The notes: generated by a model not told the origin, from the sequence alone. A stretch of DNA of 64,000 bases from Emticicia sp. CRIBPO (GCF_009905725.1 NZ_JAAAKV010000005.1:370197-434196), one strand, 5' to 3'. Counted from the first letter of the stretch, positions 50,405 through 60,985 are shown. Made by a program: numbers and translations.

Positions 50405-52231
50405 ATGAAAATACAACTATTAGATATTACAGTCATTATCTTATACCTGGTCGTGGTTTCGGTTATTGGTATAGTGATGAAAAAGCAAGCCGAAAGAAGT
50501 AAAAACGATTATATGCTGGGGGGCAAGTCGATGCCCTACTGGATGCTTGGTGTTTCCAATGCTTCCGGTATGTTTGATATTTCCGGTACCGCCTGGATGG
50601 TGGCCATTATGTTCATTTATGGGGTAAAAAGTATCTGGCTGCCCTGGCTATGGCCTGTTTTTAACCAGATTTTCATGATGGTCTACCTGTCTGTCTGGCT
50701 GAGGCGGTCTAATGTTTCCACCGGGGCTGAGTGGATGCTGACCCGCTTCGGTTCAAAGCATGACGCCCGTTTGTCTCATAAAATTATCATCGCTTTTGCC
50801 CTTTTGTGCTGTCTGGGTTTTATGGCCTACGGATTTATAGGCCTGGGAAAGTTTCTCGAGATTTTCATTCCATGGCAGGTGGTTCAGCCTTACCTCATGT
50901 TTGACCTGGCCCCCGAATATGTGGCTCATTTTTACGGAATCATCTTTACCCTCTTCACTGTTTTCTATTCTCTTTTGGGCGGAATGAAAAGCATTGTGTG
51001 GGCAGACCTGATCCATTATGTGATTATGGTATTCGTATCGGTGGCTGTGGCTGTTATAGCAATGAACGCCCTGTCTGGTCATAACCTGCCTGTTCCGGGT
51101 GGATGGCAGGACCTCTTTTTCGGGAAAGACCTCGGATTGGACTGGACCGGTTACCTGGAAGAGGTGAATGTGAAAATCAAAAGTGACGGCTTTTCTCCGT
51201 TCGGTTATTTTTTTGCCCTCATGACCGCCAAGGGAATCCTGGCCAGCCTGGCCGGACCTGCTCCGAACTACGATATGCAGAAGATACTGTCGACGAAATC
51301 GCCCAGGGAAGCGGCTATGATGAGCATGATTGTGAATGTGGTTTTATTGCCTACCCGGTATCTGCTCATTATCGGGGTGACGGTTCTCGGGCTTATTTTT
51401 TACAAAGACCTGAACATTGCCGGAGTTTCCGGTCCGGACTTTGAGCGTCTGCTGCCGGCGGTTCTCAACGCCCACATACCTTCAGGCTTGCTCGGACTCA
51501 TACTTGTGGGTCTGATGGGAGCATTCATGGGTACTTTTGCCGGTACTTTTAATGCCGCCCAGGCCTATCTGGTCAATGATATCTACCTGAAATCCATCAA
51601 TCCCAACGCTACCAACAAGCAGATTTCAAGGATGAATTACTCTCTCGGTCTGGCGGTGGTGGTTATCAGCATTACCCTGGGCCTTTTTGCCAAAGACGTC
51701 AACAGTGTTTTGCAGTGGATAGTAGGAGCCTTGTATGGTGGCTATGTGGCTGCCAATGTGCTGAAATGGCACTGGTGGAGATTTAACGGCACCGGGTTTT
51801 TCTGGGGAATGCTGGCCGGTATTCTTTCTGCGATGATTTTACCTTATATTTACCAGGATACCTTGCCGCTTTATTATTTCCCTTTAATCCTTCTTTTATC
51901 TGTCATCGGGTCAGTGGCGGGTTCTTTGCTGAGCCCCCCGACAGACATGGAAGTGCTGAAAAAGTTTTACAGGAATGTCAGGCCGTGGGGATTCTGGGGG
52001 CCGGTGGACGAAGCCGTTAAAAAAGAAGACCCTGCATTTGAAACCAATAAAAGTTTCGGGCTGGATATGTTCAATGTACTCATCGGAACGGTCGGGCAAA
52101 CCGCCATTACCGCTTTACCCGTATTTATTGTACTGATGATGCCCGGCCAGGGTTTTTTAACAGCCGGAGTATTGCTGGTATGTGTATTTATTCTCTGGAA
52201 AACCTGGTATAAGAAACTCCCGTCAGAGTAA
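50405..52231 (+). CDS. Sodium/solute symporter (SSS family)
   Basis: A 608-residue inner-membrane transporter with about fourteen helices and the LeuT-type fold. The start contains DYMLGGKSMPYWMLGVSNAS, and SLLGGMKSIVWADLIHY lies in the middle, both typical of SSS sugar transporters. The C-terminus holds extra helices and a soluble loop (EVLKKFYRNVRPWGFWGP), which is common in this subgroup. Its place before the GH130 gene makes import of mannobiose or mannosylglucose the likely role. Confidence 0.88.
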   Translation: MKIQLLDITVIILYLVVVSVIGIVMKKQAERSKNDYMLGGKSMPYWMLGVSNASGMFDISGTAWMVAIMFIYGVKSIWLPWLWPVFNQIFMMVYLSVWLRRSNVSTGAEWMLTRFGSKHDARLSHKIIIAFALLCCLGFMAYGFIGLGKFLEIFIPWQVVQPYLMFDLAPEYVAHFYGIIFTLFTVFYSLLGGMKSIVWADLIHYVIMVFVSVAVAVIAMNALSGHNLPVPGGWQDLFFGKDLGLDWTGYLEEVNVKIKSDGFSPFGYFFALMTAKGILASLAGPAPNYDMQKILSTKSPREAAMMSMIVNVVLLPTRYLLIIGVTVLGLIFYKDLNIAGVSGPDFERLLPAVLNAHIPSGLLGLILVGLMGAFMGTFAGTFNAAQAYLVNDIYLKSINPNATNKQISRMNYSLGLAVVVISITLGLFAKDVNSVLQWIVGALYGGYVAANVLKWHWWRFNGTGFFWGMLAGILSAMILPYIYQDTLPLYYFPLILLLSVIGSVAGSLLSPPTDMEVLKKFYRNVRPWGFWGPVDEAVKKEDPAFETNKSFGLDMFNVLIGTVGQTAITALPVFIVLMMPGQGFLTAGVLLVCVFILWKTWYKKLPSE

Positions 52232-52282
52232 AAATGACGACAAAATAGCCTATGTAACGAATTACCTAAAACACTTAAAAAG

Positions 52283-53473
52283 ATGACATTTTTTGAAGAA
52301 CAGATGACCGGACTTGAAAAAGCTCACGAAGAGCTGATATTGAGGAAAAATCAGAAATCAAAACATTGGAACGGGATTTATGACCGGTATGAAAATGCTG
52401 TGCTGACGGCAGAACACGCTCCTCTTTTCTGGAGATTTGACCTCAATCCCCAGAGTAACCCCCACCTGATGCAACGTTTCGGTATCAACGCTACTTTTAA
52501 TGCCGGGGCCATCAAATGGCAGGGGAAATATGTGCTGGCAGTCAGGGTGGAAGGTACCGACCGCAAGTCGTTTTTTGCCATCGCCGAAAGTCCTAACGGT
52601 ATTGACCAGTTCAGGTTCTGGGATTACCCGATCGTGATGCCGGAAACCGACGTGCCCGACGGTAATGTGTATGACATGAGACTGGTAGCCCACGAAGACG
52701 GCTGGATTTACGGCATATTCTGTACGGAAAGAAAAGACCCGTCGGCAAAACCGGGAGACGAATCTTCGGCCATCGCCCAGGCAGGAATTGCCAGGACGAA
52801 AGACCTGGTCTCCTGGGAAAGGCTGCCTGACCTTAGAACCCCTTCTCCGCAACAGAGGAATGTGGTTTTGCACCCCGAATTTGTCAAAGGGAAGTATGCC
52901 CTGTATACCCGCCCGCAGGATGGATTTATTGAAGCCGGAACAGGCGGAGGCATTGCCCTGGGCTTTACAGACAGCATGGAAAATGCCGTTGTCGAAAAAG
53001 AATACATCATTGATCAGAAACAATATCATACGGTTTATGAAGTAAAAAACGGGCAGGGGCCTGCACCCATCAAAACCGGTAAAGGCTGGCTGCACCTTGC
53101 CCATGGGGTCAGAAATACGGCCGCAGGCCTGCGGTACGTCTTATATATGTTTATGACCGACCTGGAAGAACTCACAAAGGTGATTCATAAACCAGCCGGA
53201 TATTTCATCGGGCCCGAGGGTGTCGAAAGGGTTGGAGATGTGTCCAACGTTATTTTTTCGAACGGCTGGATCCTGGACGAAGACGGCACGGTGTTTATCT
53301 ATTATGCTTCCTCGGACACGCGGATGCACGTGGCTACAAGTACAGTAGATAAACTCGTGGATTATTGTATCAATACCCCGGCGGATGGATTCAGGTCAGC
53401 TACTTCGGTTAAAAACGTAGTGGAAATCATTACCGGGAACATCAGCCGGCTGAAACAGCCCGAGTTGGCTTAA
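52283..53473 (+). CDS. GH130 4-O-beta-D-mannosyl-D-glucose phosphorylase
   Basis: A 396-residue cytosolic enzyme without a signal peptide. It converts mannosylglucose and phosphate to mannose-1-phosphate and glucose. The five-bladed propeller pattern is visible in [20 protein letters not shown] and [17 protein letters not shown]. The proton-donor Asp lies in [10 protein letters not shown] at residue 131, which coincides with the Asp131 known for the Bacteroides fragilis enzyme. Length and motifs fit subfamily 1 (mannosylglucose-specific). The epimerase that makes its substrate is encoded at 58423. Confidence 0.92.
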   Translation: MTFFEEQMTGLEKAHEELILRKNQKSKHWNGIYDRYENAVLTAEHAPLFWRFDLNPQSNPHLMQRFGINATFNAGAIKWQGKYVLAVRVEGTDRKSFFAIAESPNGIDQFRFWDYPIVMPETDVPDGNVYDMRLVAHEDGWIYGIFCTERKDPSAKPGDESSAIAQAGIARTKDLVSWERLPDLRTPSPQQRNVVLHPEFVKGKYALYTRPQDGFIEAGTGGGIALGFTDSMENAVVEKEYIIDQKQYHTVYEVKNGQGPAPIKTGKGWLHLAHGVRNTAAGLRYVLYMFMTDLEELTKVIHKPAGYFIGPEGVERVGDVSNVIFSNGWILDEDGTVFIYYASSDTRMHVATSTVDKLVDYCINTPADGFRSATSVKNVVEIITGNISRLKQPELA

Positions 53474-53548
53474 TTATCGATTTTTAAACCATAATCTTCT
53501 GAACAGGCTGTTTTTCCGGCCTGACCAGGGATGCTTTTGTCAAAACCT

Positions 53549-56500
53549 ATGTTGAAAAGACTTTCCATACTCGTATTACTCCTGGTTTCACTACCGGGTT
53601 TTTCCCAGCTTTTTTGTGACTTTGAGAGTGTTCTCACTTCTCCGGTCCGGATTTCGGGAGAGCAGGCTGCCGTCAGAGACAATCCTCTAAAAACCGGTAA
53701 TCCCAGCAATAAAGTTGTTTTTTATAATAAAACCGCGGGGAACTGGAAGCAGATCACCCTGGAGTGGGATAAGAAAATAGCGGTCAATAAGAACGATGTT
53801 CTCTCTTTTCAGATCAATGCAGCCTTGCAGGGCCGTGTTTTTATCAAAATATACAATGCCGGGCAGCTATTAAAAGAAGACTGGGCCCCCAGGTATGATT
53901 TCAGACCCGCGACCAATCAGTGGGCCCTCGCAGAGTTCAGTGTGGCGTTACTGGCAGGAAAGGAATTTGACAAAATTGAGATTTTCGGAGCGGTCGACAA
54001 TGAAGCCCAGGGAGGCATTTACCTTGATAATCTGAAATTAAGCCATTCCTCTTCGCCTGACGGGTCTCCGGTGATTGTTCTGAAGCCTTTTAAATCAAGG
54101 GTTCTTTTAAGGGAAAACATAGTTCTGGACGCCTCAGAGTCTTTCTCGCCGGAGGATGATATTACAGCGTCTAACTGGAGTCTGGGCAATGGAATAGACT
54201 TACATGGCTTAAGGGCCAGCTTTAACTATGATTTGCCCGGCATTTATCCGGTTGTGCTGACACTGACAACTGCTGGCGGAAAGACAAAATCCAGGACTAT
54301 CCTCATCTATGCAATTGATCCTGATGAAAAGATAAGCAGGGCTAAAATAGATCTTAAAAGCCGGGTAGCGGGAGATTATTTCGAAGGAATTTTTGTACTG
54401 CGGGATAATTATAAGAATGTATTTGACCCTGATGAAGTCAAAGTAGATGCTGAGATAACCCGACCTGATGGAAGTATCAAAATGGTTCCGGCCTTCTTTT
54501 ATGTCAAAGGATATTATGCGGGAGGACAATGGTTGACAGATTCGACAGAACAACATTGGATGTTCAGATTTACGGACCAGGCAGATGGAAACCACAAAGT
54601 AAGACTGATACTTGAAGACAAGGACGGAATCAGCAGGTCAGGGTACACGGAATTCAGGGTTGAAAAGAGAGCGGGCGTTATTCTGTCAGATAAAAATAAC
54701 CGCCAGTTTTATAAAAAATCATCGAATGAACAAGCTTACATACCTCTCGGCATCAACGTTGGCTGGGACAGTATTGAAGACTACACCACCATATTCAATA
54801 ACCTTGCTGATGGCGGGGCCAATCTTGCCCGTTACTGGGTTGTACCGTTTAACCGTCAGGCCCTCGAGTGGAAAAATGACGGCTATACCCATGGACTTGG
54901 AAAATACAGCCAGGCGGCCGCGGCTTTTAACGATTCTCTTTTTGCCATTGCAGATAAAAGAGGGCTGAACCTGCAGATGGTGTTGTTTCAGCACGGGATG
55001 TTCTCAGAAAACGTCAATTCTAACTGGTCCGACAATCCCTACAATAAAGCCCTGGGCGGGCCCTTGCAAAAGCCGGAAGAGTTTTTCTATCATGCAGAAG
55101 CTAAAAAATACACCAAAAAACTGTTGAGATACATCGTAGCCCGATGGGGCTATTCTTCCAATCTATTTGCCTGGGAGCTGTTTAACGAAGTGCAGTTTAC
55201 TGGAAATCATCCCAACCAGTCCGCAGCCTGGAAACAGGGAGTGCTGGACTGGCACAGCGAAATGGCGAAGGAAATCAAAGCCCTGGATGCTTTTAATCAC
55301 CTGGTCACGACTTCGGCTTCGGACGAGCAGATCCTGCAAATGGACAAGTTGGAGGGCCTGGATGTGTTGCAGTACCACGTTTATAATACCAACCTCATCA
55401 ACTCGATGCTGGCTAAAAATAGTGATTTTAAAAGTAAACTGGCCCAAAAAGCGATCATTTGCGGAGAATACGGCCTGGATGTCAATACTGCCGCTACGCC
55501 CATGGACGTGCAGAGGGTTTTGATCTGGGCGGGCATTTTTACACAGGTACCTCACCTGATGTGGCTTTGGGATGACTACGTGAAACCGGAATGGGGGCAG
55601 TTATTCAAATATCCTGCTAAGTTTTTAACCGGAAAGGATTTTGTTAAAGAAAGAAATCTGAAAACCTGGCCTTTTGTGCCTTCGGGTGCTTTGACCGGAC
55701 TTGGATTTTCGACAGACAAGGCCAGGTACGGATTCGTTTTTCATAACCAGCATCAGACAGCTGTTTCAGGAACGACGGTAAAATTTGATGATCTTCCTGA
55801 CGGCCTTTATAACATCAGGTACACCGATATTCTGAGCGGGGTGGAAACGGTAGTTAAAAAGGCAGCATTTTTTGGACAGAATAAAACACTGTCACTGCCC
55901 AGGTTTGACAAAGGGCTGGTTTTTGAACTTGAATTTGATTCACCACTCACTAAACCTGTGGGCATTATCACCGGTCCGGAAAAGACCGGACAGGGAAAAG
56001 AAACTGTATTTTCTGCCGCCGGTAGTTTTATTCCTGCCGGACTTGCCGTTACCTATCAATGGAGAATGGTTGAAAAGCCGCAAAACAGCAAGCTGATACT
56101 TCATGCAAGCGTAGGAGTGGACCTGAAAATCACGCCCGACCAATCCGGGAAGTACACTTTAGGTCTCACATTGATTCATACTGGTGAGATGGGTGAAGAA
56201 AAGCTGATCAGTTTTACAGCCGATGGCAGACCTGTAGCCCGGGCCGGCAACAACCGCATTTCCAAAGCCGGAGAATCCGTTGACCTGGACGGTTCAGCCA
56301 GTTCGGATATTGAAAATGATCCGCTGACTTACAACTGGCAGCTCATTTCAGCTCCTGCGGGAAGCAGGAAAGTGTTTAATTTCCAGTCGCAGGTGAAAGC
56401 ACAATTGCTGACTGACCTCGGAGGGGACTACCTGGTTTCTCTGACCGTTTCTGACGGCTACTCCTATAGTTTGCCTGATACGGTAACAATCAAAACTGAA

Positions 56501-56797
56501 CAACCCCTGGCCAATGAAAACCCGCTGGGGAACACAGAAATACAGGCGTATCCTAATCCTACCAGGGGCAAGGTTTATCTTGAAAAGCCTTTATTTGCCG
56601 GAGATGATCTGACATTAAGCCTTACAGACCTGAGCGGAAAACAAAGGGGCCAGAAAATATTCAAGAACGGAAGTTTTGCCGGAGACAAGCTCGAAATCTC
56701 AATAAATGACTATGGAATACCGGAAGGAACCTATCTGATCAGGGTATCCAATGAAAAATATTCAAGAACTTATAAGGTCATTTACCTCAGAAACTGA
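53549..56797 (+). CDS. Multidomain GH5-type mannanase with T9SS sorting domain
   Basis: A protein of 1082 residues (1088 if the ATG at 53531 is used), with signal MLKRLSILVLLLVSLPGFSQ. Order: N-terminal carbohydrate-binding-like beta domain (20-165), PKD-like domain (about 175-245), DUF5060-like beta domain (about 260-360), a GH5-type TIM barrel (about 375-700), two PKD-like domains (about 800-970) and a C-terminal sorting domain (IQAYPNPTRGKVYL). In the barrel the acid/base is Glu547 in WELFNEVQF and the nucleophile Glu640 in CGEYGLD. The T9SS tail predicts export and attachment at the cell surface. Confidence 0.87.
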   Translation: MLKRLSILVLLLVSLPGFSQLFCDFESVLTSPVRISGEQAAVRDNPLKTGNPSNKVVFYNKTAGNWKQITLEWDKKIAVNKNDVLSFQINAALQGRVFIKIYNAGQLLKEDWAPRYDFRPATNQWALAEFSVALLAGKEFDKIEIFGAVDNEAQGGIYLDNLKLSHSSSPDGSPVIVLKPFKSRVLLRENIVLDASESFSPEDDITASNWSLGNGIDLHGLRASFNYDLPGIYPVVLTLTTAGGKTKSRTILIYAIDPDEKISRAKIDLKSRVAGDYFEGIFVLRDNYKNVFDPDEVKVDAEITRPDGSIKMVPAFFYVKGYYAGGQWLTDSTEQHWMFRFTDQADGNHKVRLILEDKDGISRSGYTEFRVEKRAGVILSDKNNRQFYKKSSNEQAYIPLGINVGWDSIEDYTTIFNNLADGGANLARYWVVPFNRQALEWKNDGYTHGLGKYSQAAAAFNDSLFAIADKRGLNLQMVLFQHGMFSENVNSNWSDNPYNKALGGPLQKPEEFFYHAEAKKYTKKLLRYIVARWGYSSNLFAWELFNEVQFTGNHPNQSAAWKQGVLDWHSEMAKEIKALDAFNHLVTTSASDEQILQMDKLEGLDVLQYHVYNTNLINSMLAKNSDFKSKLAQKAIICGEYGLDVNTAATPMDVQRVLIWAGIFTQVPHLMWLWDDYVKPEWGQLFKYPAKFLTGKDFVKERNLKTWPFVPSGALTGLGFSTDKARYGFVFHNQHQTAVSGTTVKFDDLPDGLYNIRYTDILSGVETVVKKAAFFGQNKTLSLPRFDKGLVFELEFDSPLTKPVGIITGPEKTGQGKETVFSAAGSFIPAGLAVTYQWRMVEKPQNSKLILHASVGVDLKITPDQSGKYTLGLTLIHTGEMGEEKLISFTADGRPVARAGNNRISKAGESVDLDGSASSDIENDPLTYNWQLISAPAGSRKVFNFQSQVKAQLLTDLGGDYLVSLTVSDGYSYSLPDTVTIKTEQPLANENPLGNTEIQAYPNPTRGKVYLEKPLFAGDDLTLSLTDLSGKQRGQKIFKNGSFAGDKLEISINDYGIPEGTYLIRVSNEKYSRTYKVIYLRN

Positions 56798-56895
56798 TGG
56801 TTTTTGTGCGGAAAGAAGAATATTTTATCAGGATTAATTAAAAATTACAGTGATGCCATCAAATACTTATATATTTGGGAAACAAATAACCTTAT

Positions 56896-58326
56896 ATGTC
56901 TGACAATACCAATAAAACTAACCAATCAGCCCTTTATACCCTTGTAACCGTATGGTTTTTCTGGAGTTTTGTAGCGGCCTCCAACGGAATCCTGATTCCA
57001 TTATTCAAAGAGAAATTCGGCCTTGAGCAGTGGCAGGCCCAGCTCGTTGACTTTGCTTTTTATGCCGCCTACTTTGTAGGATCGGTACTTTATCTTTTAT
57101 TCTCCAGGGTTTATAACGGAGATATCCTTAACAAAATCGGCTATAAAAACGGTATCGTGATCGGGCTGGCTATTTCAGCCGTAGGATCCATGCTTTTTTA
57201 CCCGGCTGCTGAAACAAAATCTTATGTTCTTTTATTAACGGCACTTTTTGTAGTGGGCTTAGGATTTTCATTACAACAAACCGCCACTCAGCCTTTCATG
57301 ATCGCCTTGGGACCTCCTGAAACCGGAGCCCAGCGTATCAACCTTGGTGGTGCGGTCAACAACTTTGGCGGAACCATCGGGCCAACTATCGTGTCTTTTG
57401 CTATTTTCGGGTCAATTTCGGCTGAGGCGGCAGAACATGCAACCATCGAATCCGTTAAAGTACCTTACCTGTTTTTAGGAGGTTTATTTATTCTTGTGGC
57501 ACTGTTTTTCTGGATATCCAAATTGCCGCGAATCACCAATGATGAGAAAGTGGAAGCGGGCCTCGGAGCTCTTAAATACCCGCAGCTGGTTTTAGGAATG
57601 GCCGCTATCTTTGTCTATGTAGGTGTGGAAGTAACCATCGGAAGTAACCTGCCGGAGTATCTGAAAGAGACCCAGGGGCTGGTTTCATCTCAGGTGGCCA
57701 AATATGTTTCTCTTTTCTGGGGAAGTATGATGATCGGTCGCTGGACGGCGTCTATCAGTAATTTTAACCCTTCTGCTACATTAAAGAAAATTCTGATCGT
57801 TATCGTACCATTTGTGGCTTTTGCCATTGTTCTGGCTGCCAATTACATCCACAGTGGTGATGTCAGCGATTTATATATCTACGGTTTCTGTGTGGTGATC
57901 ATGATCGTGGCTTTCTTTATGACCAAGGAAAAACCGGTAAGAACACTGTTGATTTATACAGCCGTAGGAGCCATTATGACGCTTATCGGGGTGTTTACTT
58001 CAGGTAAACTCGCTCTCTTCAGCCTGATCAGCGGTGGTCTTTTCTGTTCGGTGTTGTGGCCGTCCATTTTCTCACTGGGTACTGCCGGGTTGGGTAAATA
58101 CACCAACCAGGGAGCCTCATTCCTGATCATGATGATCCTGGGAGGAGCGATCATTCCGGTAGCACAGGGATTTTTGGCTGACACCATTGGTATTCAGAGT
58201 TCCTATTTGCTGGCTGCTGCTTGTTTTGCCTTCCTTTTCTGGTTTGGTATCAGGGTGCAGGCCGTACTCCGCAAACAAGGAATTGACTTTGACCAGGCCG
58301 TTTCGGGAGGAAAAGGAGGACATTAA
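56896..58326 (+). CDS. FucP-type sugar MFS transporter
   Basis: A 476-residue permease with twelve helices. It resembles the L-fucose/glucose/N-acetylglucosamine MFS group: WFFWSFVAASNGILIPLFKE at the start, LGFSLQQTATQPFMIALGPP and VLWPSIFSLGTAGLGKYTNQ later. It probably imports a hexose or a mannose oligosaccharide in this locus. It follows the GH5 gene by 98 bases and precedes a hairpin terminator. Confidence 0.9.
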   Translation: MSDNTNKTNQSALYTLVTVWFFWSFVAASNGILIPLFKEKFGLEQWQAQLVDFAFYAAYFVGSVLYLLFSRVYNGDILNKIGYKNGIVIGLAISAVGSMLFYPAAETKSYVLLLTALFVVGLGFSLQQTATQPFMIALGPPETGAQRINLGGAVNNFGGTIGPTIVSFAIFGSISAEAAEHATIESVKVPYLFLGGLFILVALFFWISKLPRITNDEKVEAGLGALKYPQLVLGMAAIFVYVGVEVTIGSNLPEYLKETQGLVSSQVAKYVSLFWGSMMIGRWTASISNFNPSATLKKILIVIVPFVAFAIVLAANYIHSGDVSDLYIYGFCVVIMIVAFFMTKEKPVRTLLIYTAVGAIMTLIGVFTSGKLALFSLISGGLFCSVLWPSIFSLGTAGLGKYTNQGASFLIMMILGGAIIPVAQGFLADTIGIQSSYLLAAACFAFLFWFGIRVQAVLRKQGIDFDQAVSGGKGGH

Positions 58327-58347
58327 TCTATCCGTAGAATAGTTTTT

Positions 58348-58397
58348 AAGGACACAGATTCGCTAAGTAAAATTATCGCTTTTGTGTCCTTTTTTTA
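58348..58397 (+). terminator. Terminator between the MFS and epimerase genes
   Basis: AAGGACACA (58348-58356) pairs with TGTGTCCTT (58383-58391), with a 26-base loop, and the stem runs into seven T residues. The epimerase start codon is 26 bases further on, so the hairpin may also attenuate transcription. Confidence 0.65.
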
Positions 58398-58422
58398 TAA
58401 GTCAAGTTTAAATCAGAACAGG

Positions 58423-59682
58423 ATGCTCGAAAAGTTTCAGGAAGAAATAGCCGGGGAATTAAAAGAAATACTCACTTTCTGGCTCGAAAATGCCCCGGAT
58501 AAAACCCACGGAGGATTTATCGGGAAAATGGACAGCCAGGGATATGTTTATCCTGAAGCAGAGAAAGGCGGAGTATTAAATGCCCGTATCCTCTGGACTT
58601 TTTCGGCAGCTCTTCGTCACTACCAGCAACCCGGAAATGAGCCCGAAACAGGGTTTACTGGCCAGCTCAGAGCAGGAACTGAACGAGCCTTTGATTATTT
58701 CAGAAAGCATTTTCTCGATCATGAAAAGGGAGGCGTTTTTTGGTCTGTCAATGCAGACGGAAGTCCGGGGTCGACCCGGAAACAGATCTATGCCCTCGCT
58801 TTTGCGGTTTACGCCTTGTCTGAATACAGCATGGCCACAGAAAACCAGGATGCCCTGGACATGGCCGTCAGTCTTTACAGGGACATGGAAAAGTATAGTT
58901 TCGACTCAGAATCCGGCGGATATTGGGAGGCATTCAGCCGGGATTGGGAATTGTTGGAAGACCTGAGGTTAAGCGAAAAAGATCGCAATGATCCGAAAAC
59001 CATGAATACCCATCTGCACATCATTGAAGCGTATGTCAATCTGTTCAGGATATGGCAAGACAGGGAACTGGAGAAAAAAATCAGAGATTTGCTGACTGTT
59101 TTTGAAGAGAAGATCATCGACCGCGATAGCTTTCACCTGAAACTGTTTTTTGACCGGAACTGGCAGTCCCAATCCCGGGCCATTTCCTTTGGTCACGACA
59201 TTGAAGCATCGTGGTTGCTGTACGAATCGGCAGAGGTTTTGGATGATAAAAAACAGACTGAAAAGTGGAAAACAATCGCCCTGGAAATTGCGGAAGCCGC
59301 AACAGAAGGATTGAACAAAGACGGTAGTCTGAACCACGAATATGATCCCTCTACAGGGCACTGGGACACACATCGTGAGTGGTGGGTACCCGCCGAAGCC
59401 ATGGTCGGATACCTGAATGCCTATGAATTGCATCCTGATGAAAAATACCTGGAATACATCCGCAGCCAGTGGACCTTCATTCAATCGCACTTGAAAGACA
59501 GTATCAACGGGGAGTGGATCTGGGGTGTCTATCCACCGGATGAAACCATGGGCTTTGGCTACAGGGTGATGGATACTGAAGATAAAATCGGTTTCTGGAA
59601 ATGTCCTTATCACAACGGAAGGGCCTGCGTCGAAATATTAAAGAGAATTGACAGGATTAATAATGAAATATATCAACCTTAA
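58423..59682 (+). CDS. Cellobiose 2-epimerase (AGE family)
   Basis: A 419-residue cytosolic (alpha/alpha)6-barrel enzyme counted from the ATG at 58423. It epimerises the reducing-end residue of beta-1,4-disaccharides, for instance mannobiose to mannosylglucose. Catalytic histidines are in MNTHLHIIEAYVNLFR (His197/His199), SFGHDIEASWLL (His258) and KCPYHNGRACVEI (His397), in line with the CE subgroup. With the GH130 enzyme it forms the known mannan catabolic route of Bacteroides. The esterase follows after four bases. Confidence 0.92.
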   Translation: MLEKFQEEIAGELKEILTFWLENAPDKTHGGFIGKMDSQGYVYPEAEKGGVLNARILWTFSAALRHYQQPGNEPETGFTGQLRAGTERAFDYFRKHFLDHEKGGVFWSVNADGSPGSTRKQIYALAFAVYALSEYSMATENQDALDMAVSLYRDMEKYSFDSESGGYWEAFSRDWELLEDLRLSEKDRNDPKTMNTHLHIIEAYVNLFRIWQDRELEKKIRDLLTVFEEKIIDRDSFHLKLFFDRNWQSQSRAISFGHDIEASWLLYESAEVLDDKKQTEKWKTIALEIAEAATEGLNKDGSLNHEYDPSTGHWDTHREWWVPAEAMVGYLNAYELHPDEKYLEYIRSQWTFIQSHLKDSINGEWIWGVYPPDETMGFGYRVMDTEDKIGFWKCPYHNGRACVEILKRIDRINNEIYQP

Positions 59683-59686
59683 TTTT

Positions 59687-60985
59687 ATGAAAAACGCGTT
59701 TTTTTTATGCTGTTTACTGATGATTTTTGTCTCAGGACATTCACAGCCACCACCACCCGAAAAATGGGTTAAAATTATCGTGAGTCCCGAAAAACCGGAC
59801 TGGACCTACAAAACAGGGGAGAATGTAAAATTCAACATCAAAGTGTTCAAGAGCAATGTGTTGCTTGACGGAGCTAAAGTTTCTGTAGAGATCGGTCCTG
59901 AAAAAATGCCTGTGACCATTACCAAAGAGCTCACTTTAAAAGACGGGTCGGTGACGATTGACGGAGGCACAATGAAAGACCCCGGTTTTCTCCGTTGTAC
60001 AGTCAAAACGGAGTATGACGGAAAAACCTACAGGGAATGGACTACCGCCGGATTTTCACCTGAGGCTATTAAACCGACGGTTACGGTACCGTCAGACTTC
60101 AGGGAGTTCTGGAGCAAGGCAGTTGAAGAAAATAATAAACTGCCTTTTGATACAAAAATGACCTTACTGCCTGAAAGATGTACCGACCTGGTGAATGTCT
60201 ATCATGTAAGTTTACAAAACTGGAGACCCGGAGCCAGGGTTTATGGTATTCTGACAATACCCAAAAAAGAGGGTAAATACCCGGCCGTACTGAAGGTGCC
60301 CGGAGCAGGGGTGAGGCCTTATAACGGAGACGTCGGGATGGCTGCCAGTGGCATTATTTGCCTTGAGATCGGTATTCACGGTATTTCTGTGATCATGCCT
60401 CAGCAAAATTATGATGACATCAGTGCGAGCTGGACCAACCAGTATTGGGTCAGAGACCTGCATGACAAAGATAAATACTATTATAAAAGGGTGTACCTGG
60501 GTTGTGTCAGGGCCAACGATTTCCTGACCTCCTTACCGCAATGGGACGGTCAGAACCTGGGCGTGATGGGCAGCAGCCAGGGAGGAGCCCTTTCGCTGGT
60601 AACCGCCGGACTGGACAAAAGAGTGACCTGTGCAGCACCTACCCACCCGGCTATGGTGGACATGACCGGAACATTATTTGACAGAGCAGGTGGCTGGCCG
60701 CAGCCTTTTGGGGATAAACTCGCCTGGAAAACCGGAAGTCACCAGGACAGGTTACAAACGGTACCCTATTATGATGCCCTGAATTTTGCGAGAGAAATCA
60801 AAGTGCCTGTTTTCTTTACTTTCGGATATAATGACGATGTTTGTCCGCCTACTTCTGTATTTGCAGCCTATAACATCATCACGGCTCCAAAAGAGAAGTT
60901 CCTGGCTTTGGAAACCGCCCATTGGATTTTTCCGGAGCAGGCAGAAAAGCAGCGTGAGTGGATGATAAAACAACTAAAAAAATGA
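59687..60985 (+). CDS. Secreted acetyl xylan esterase-like hydrolase (CE7/AXE1 type)
   Basis: A 432-residue protein from the ATG at 59687, with signal peptide MKNAFFLCCLLMIFVSGHSQ. An N-terminal beta domain (about 22-120) precedes an AXE1-type alpha/beta hydrolase domain. The nucleophile is Ser in MGSSQGGALSL, the Asp in YNDDVCPP and the His in ETAHWIFP. CE7 enzymes remove acetyl groups from oligosaccharides. In this locus the likely job is deacetylation of imported acetylated manno-oligosaccharides. It overlaps the next gene by four bases. Confidence 0.85.
   Translation: MKNAFFLCCLLMIFVSGHSQPPPPEKWVKIIVSPEKPDWTYKTGENVKFNIKVFKSNVLLDGAKVSVEIGPEKMPVTITKELTLKDGSVTIDGGTMKDPGFLRCTVKTEYDGKTYREWTTAGFSPEAIKPTVTVPSDFREFWSKAVEENNKLPFDTKMTLLPERCTDLVNVYHVSLQNWRPGARVYGILTIPKKEGKYPAVLKVPGAGVRPYNGDVGMAASGIICLEIGIHGISVIMPQQNYDDISASWTNQYWVRDLHDKDKYYYKRVYLGCVRANDFLTSLPQWDGQNLGVMGSSQGGALSLVTAGLDKRVTCAAPTHPAMVDMTGTLFDRAGGWPQPFGDKLAWKTGSHQDRLQTVPYYDALNFAREIKVPVFFTFGYNDDVCPPTSVFAAYNIITAPKEKFLALETAHWIFPEQAEKQREWMIKQLKK

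Noticed and set aside
52358..53104. 248-residue minus-strand open frame
   Set aside because: Antisense to the GH130 gene and low in recognisable domains.
58969..59613. 214-residue minus-strand open frame
   Set aside because: Antisense to the cellobiose 2-epimerase gene, whose catalytic motifs are clear on the plus strand.
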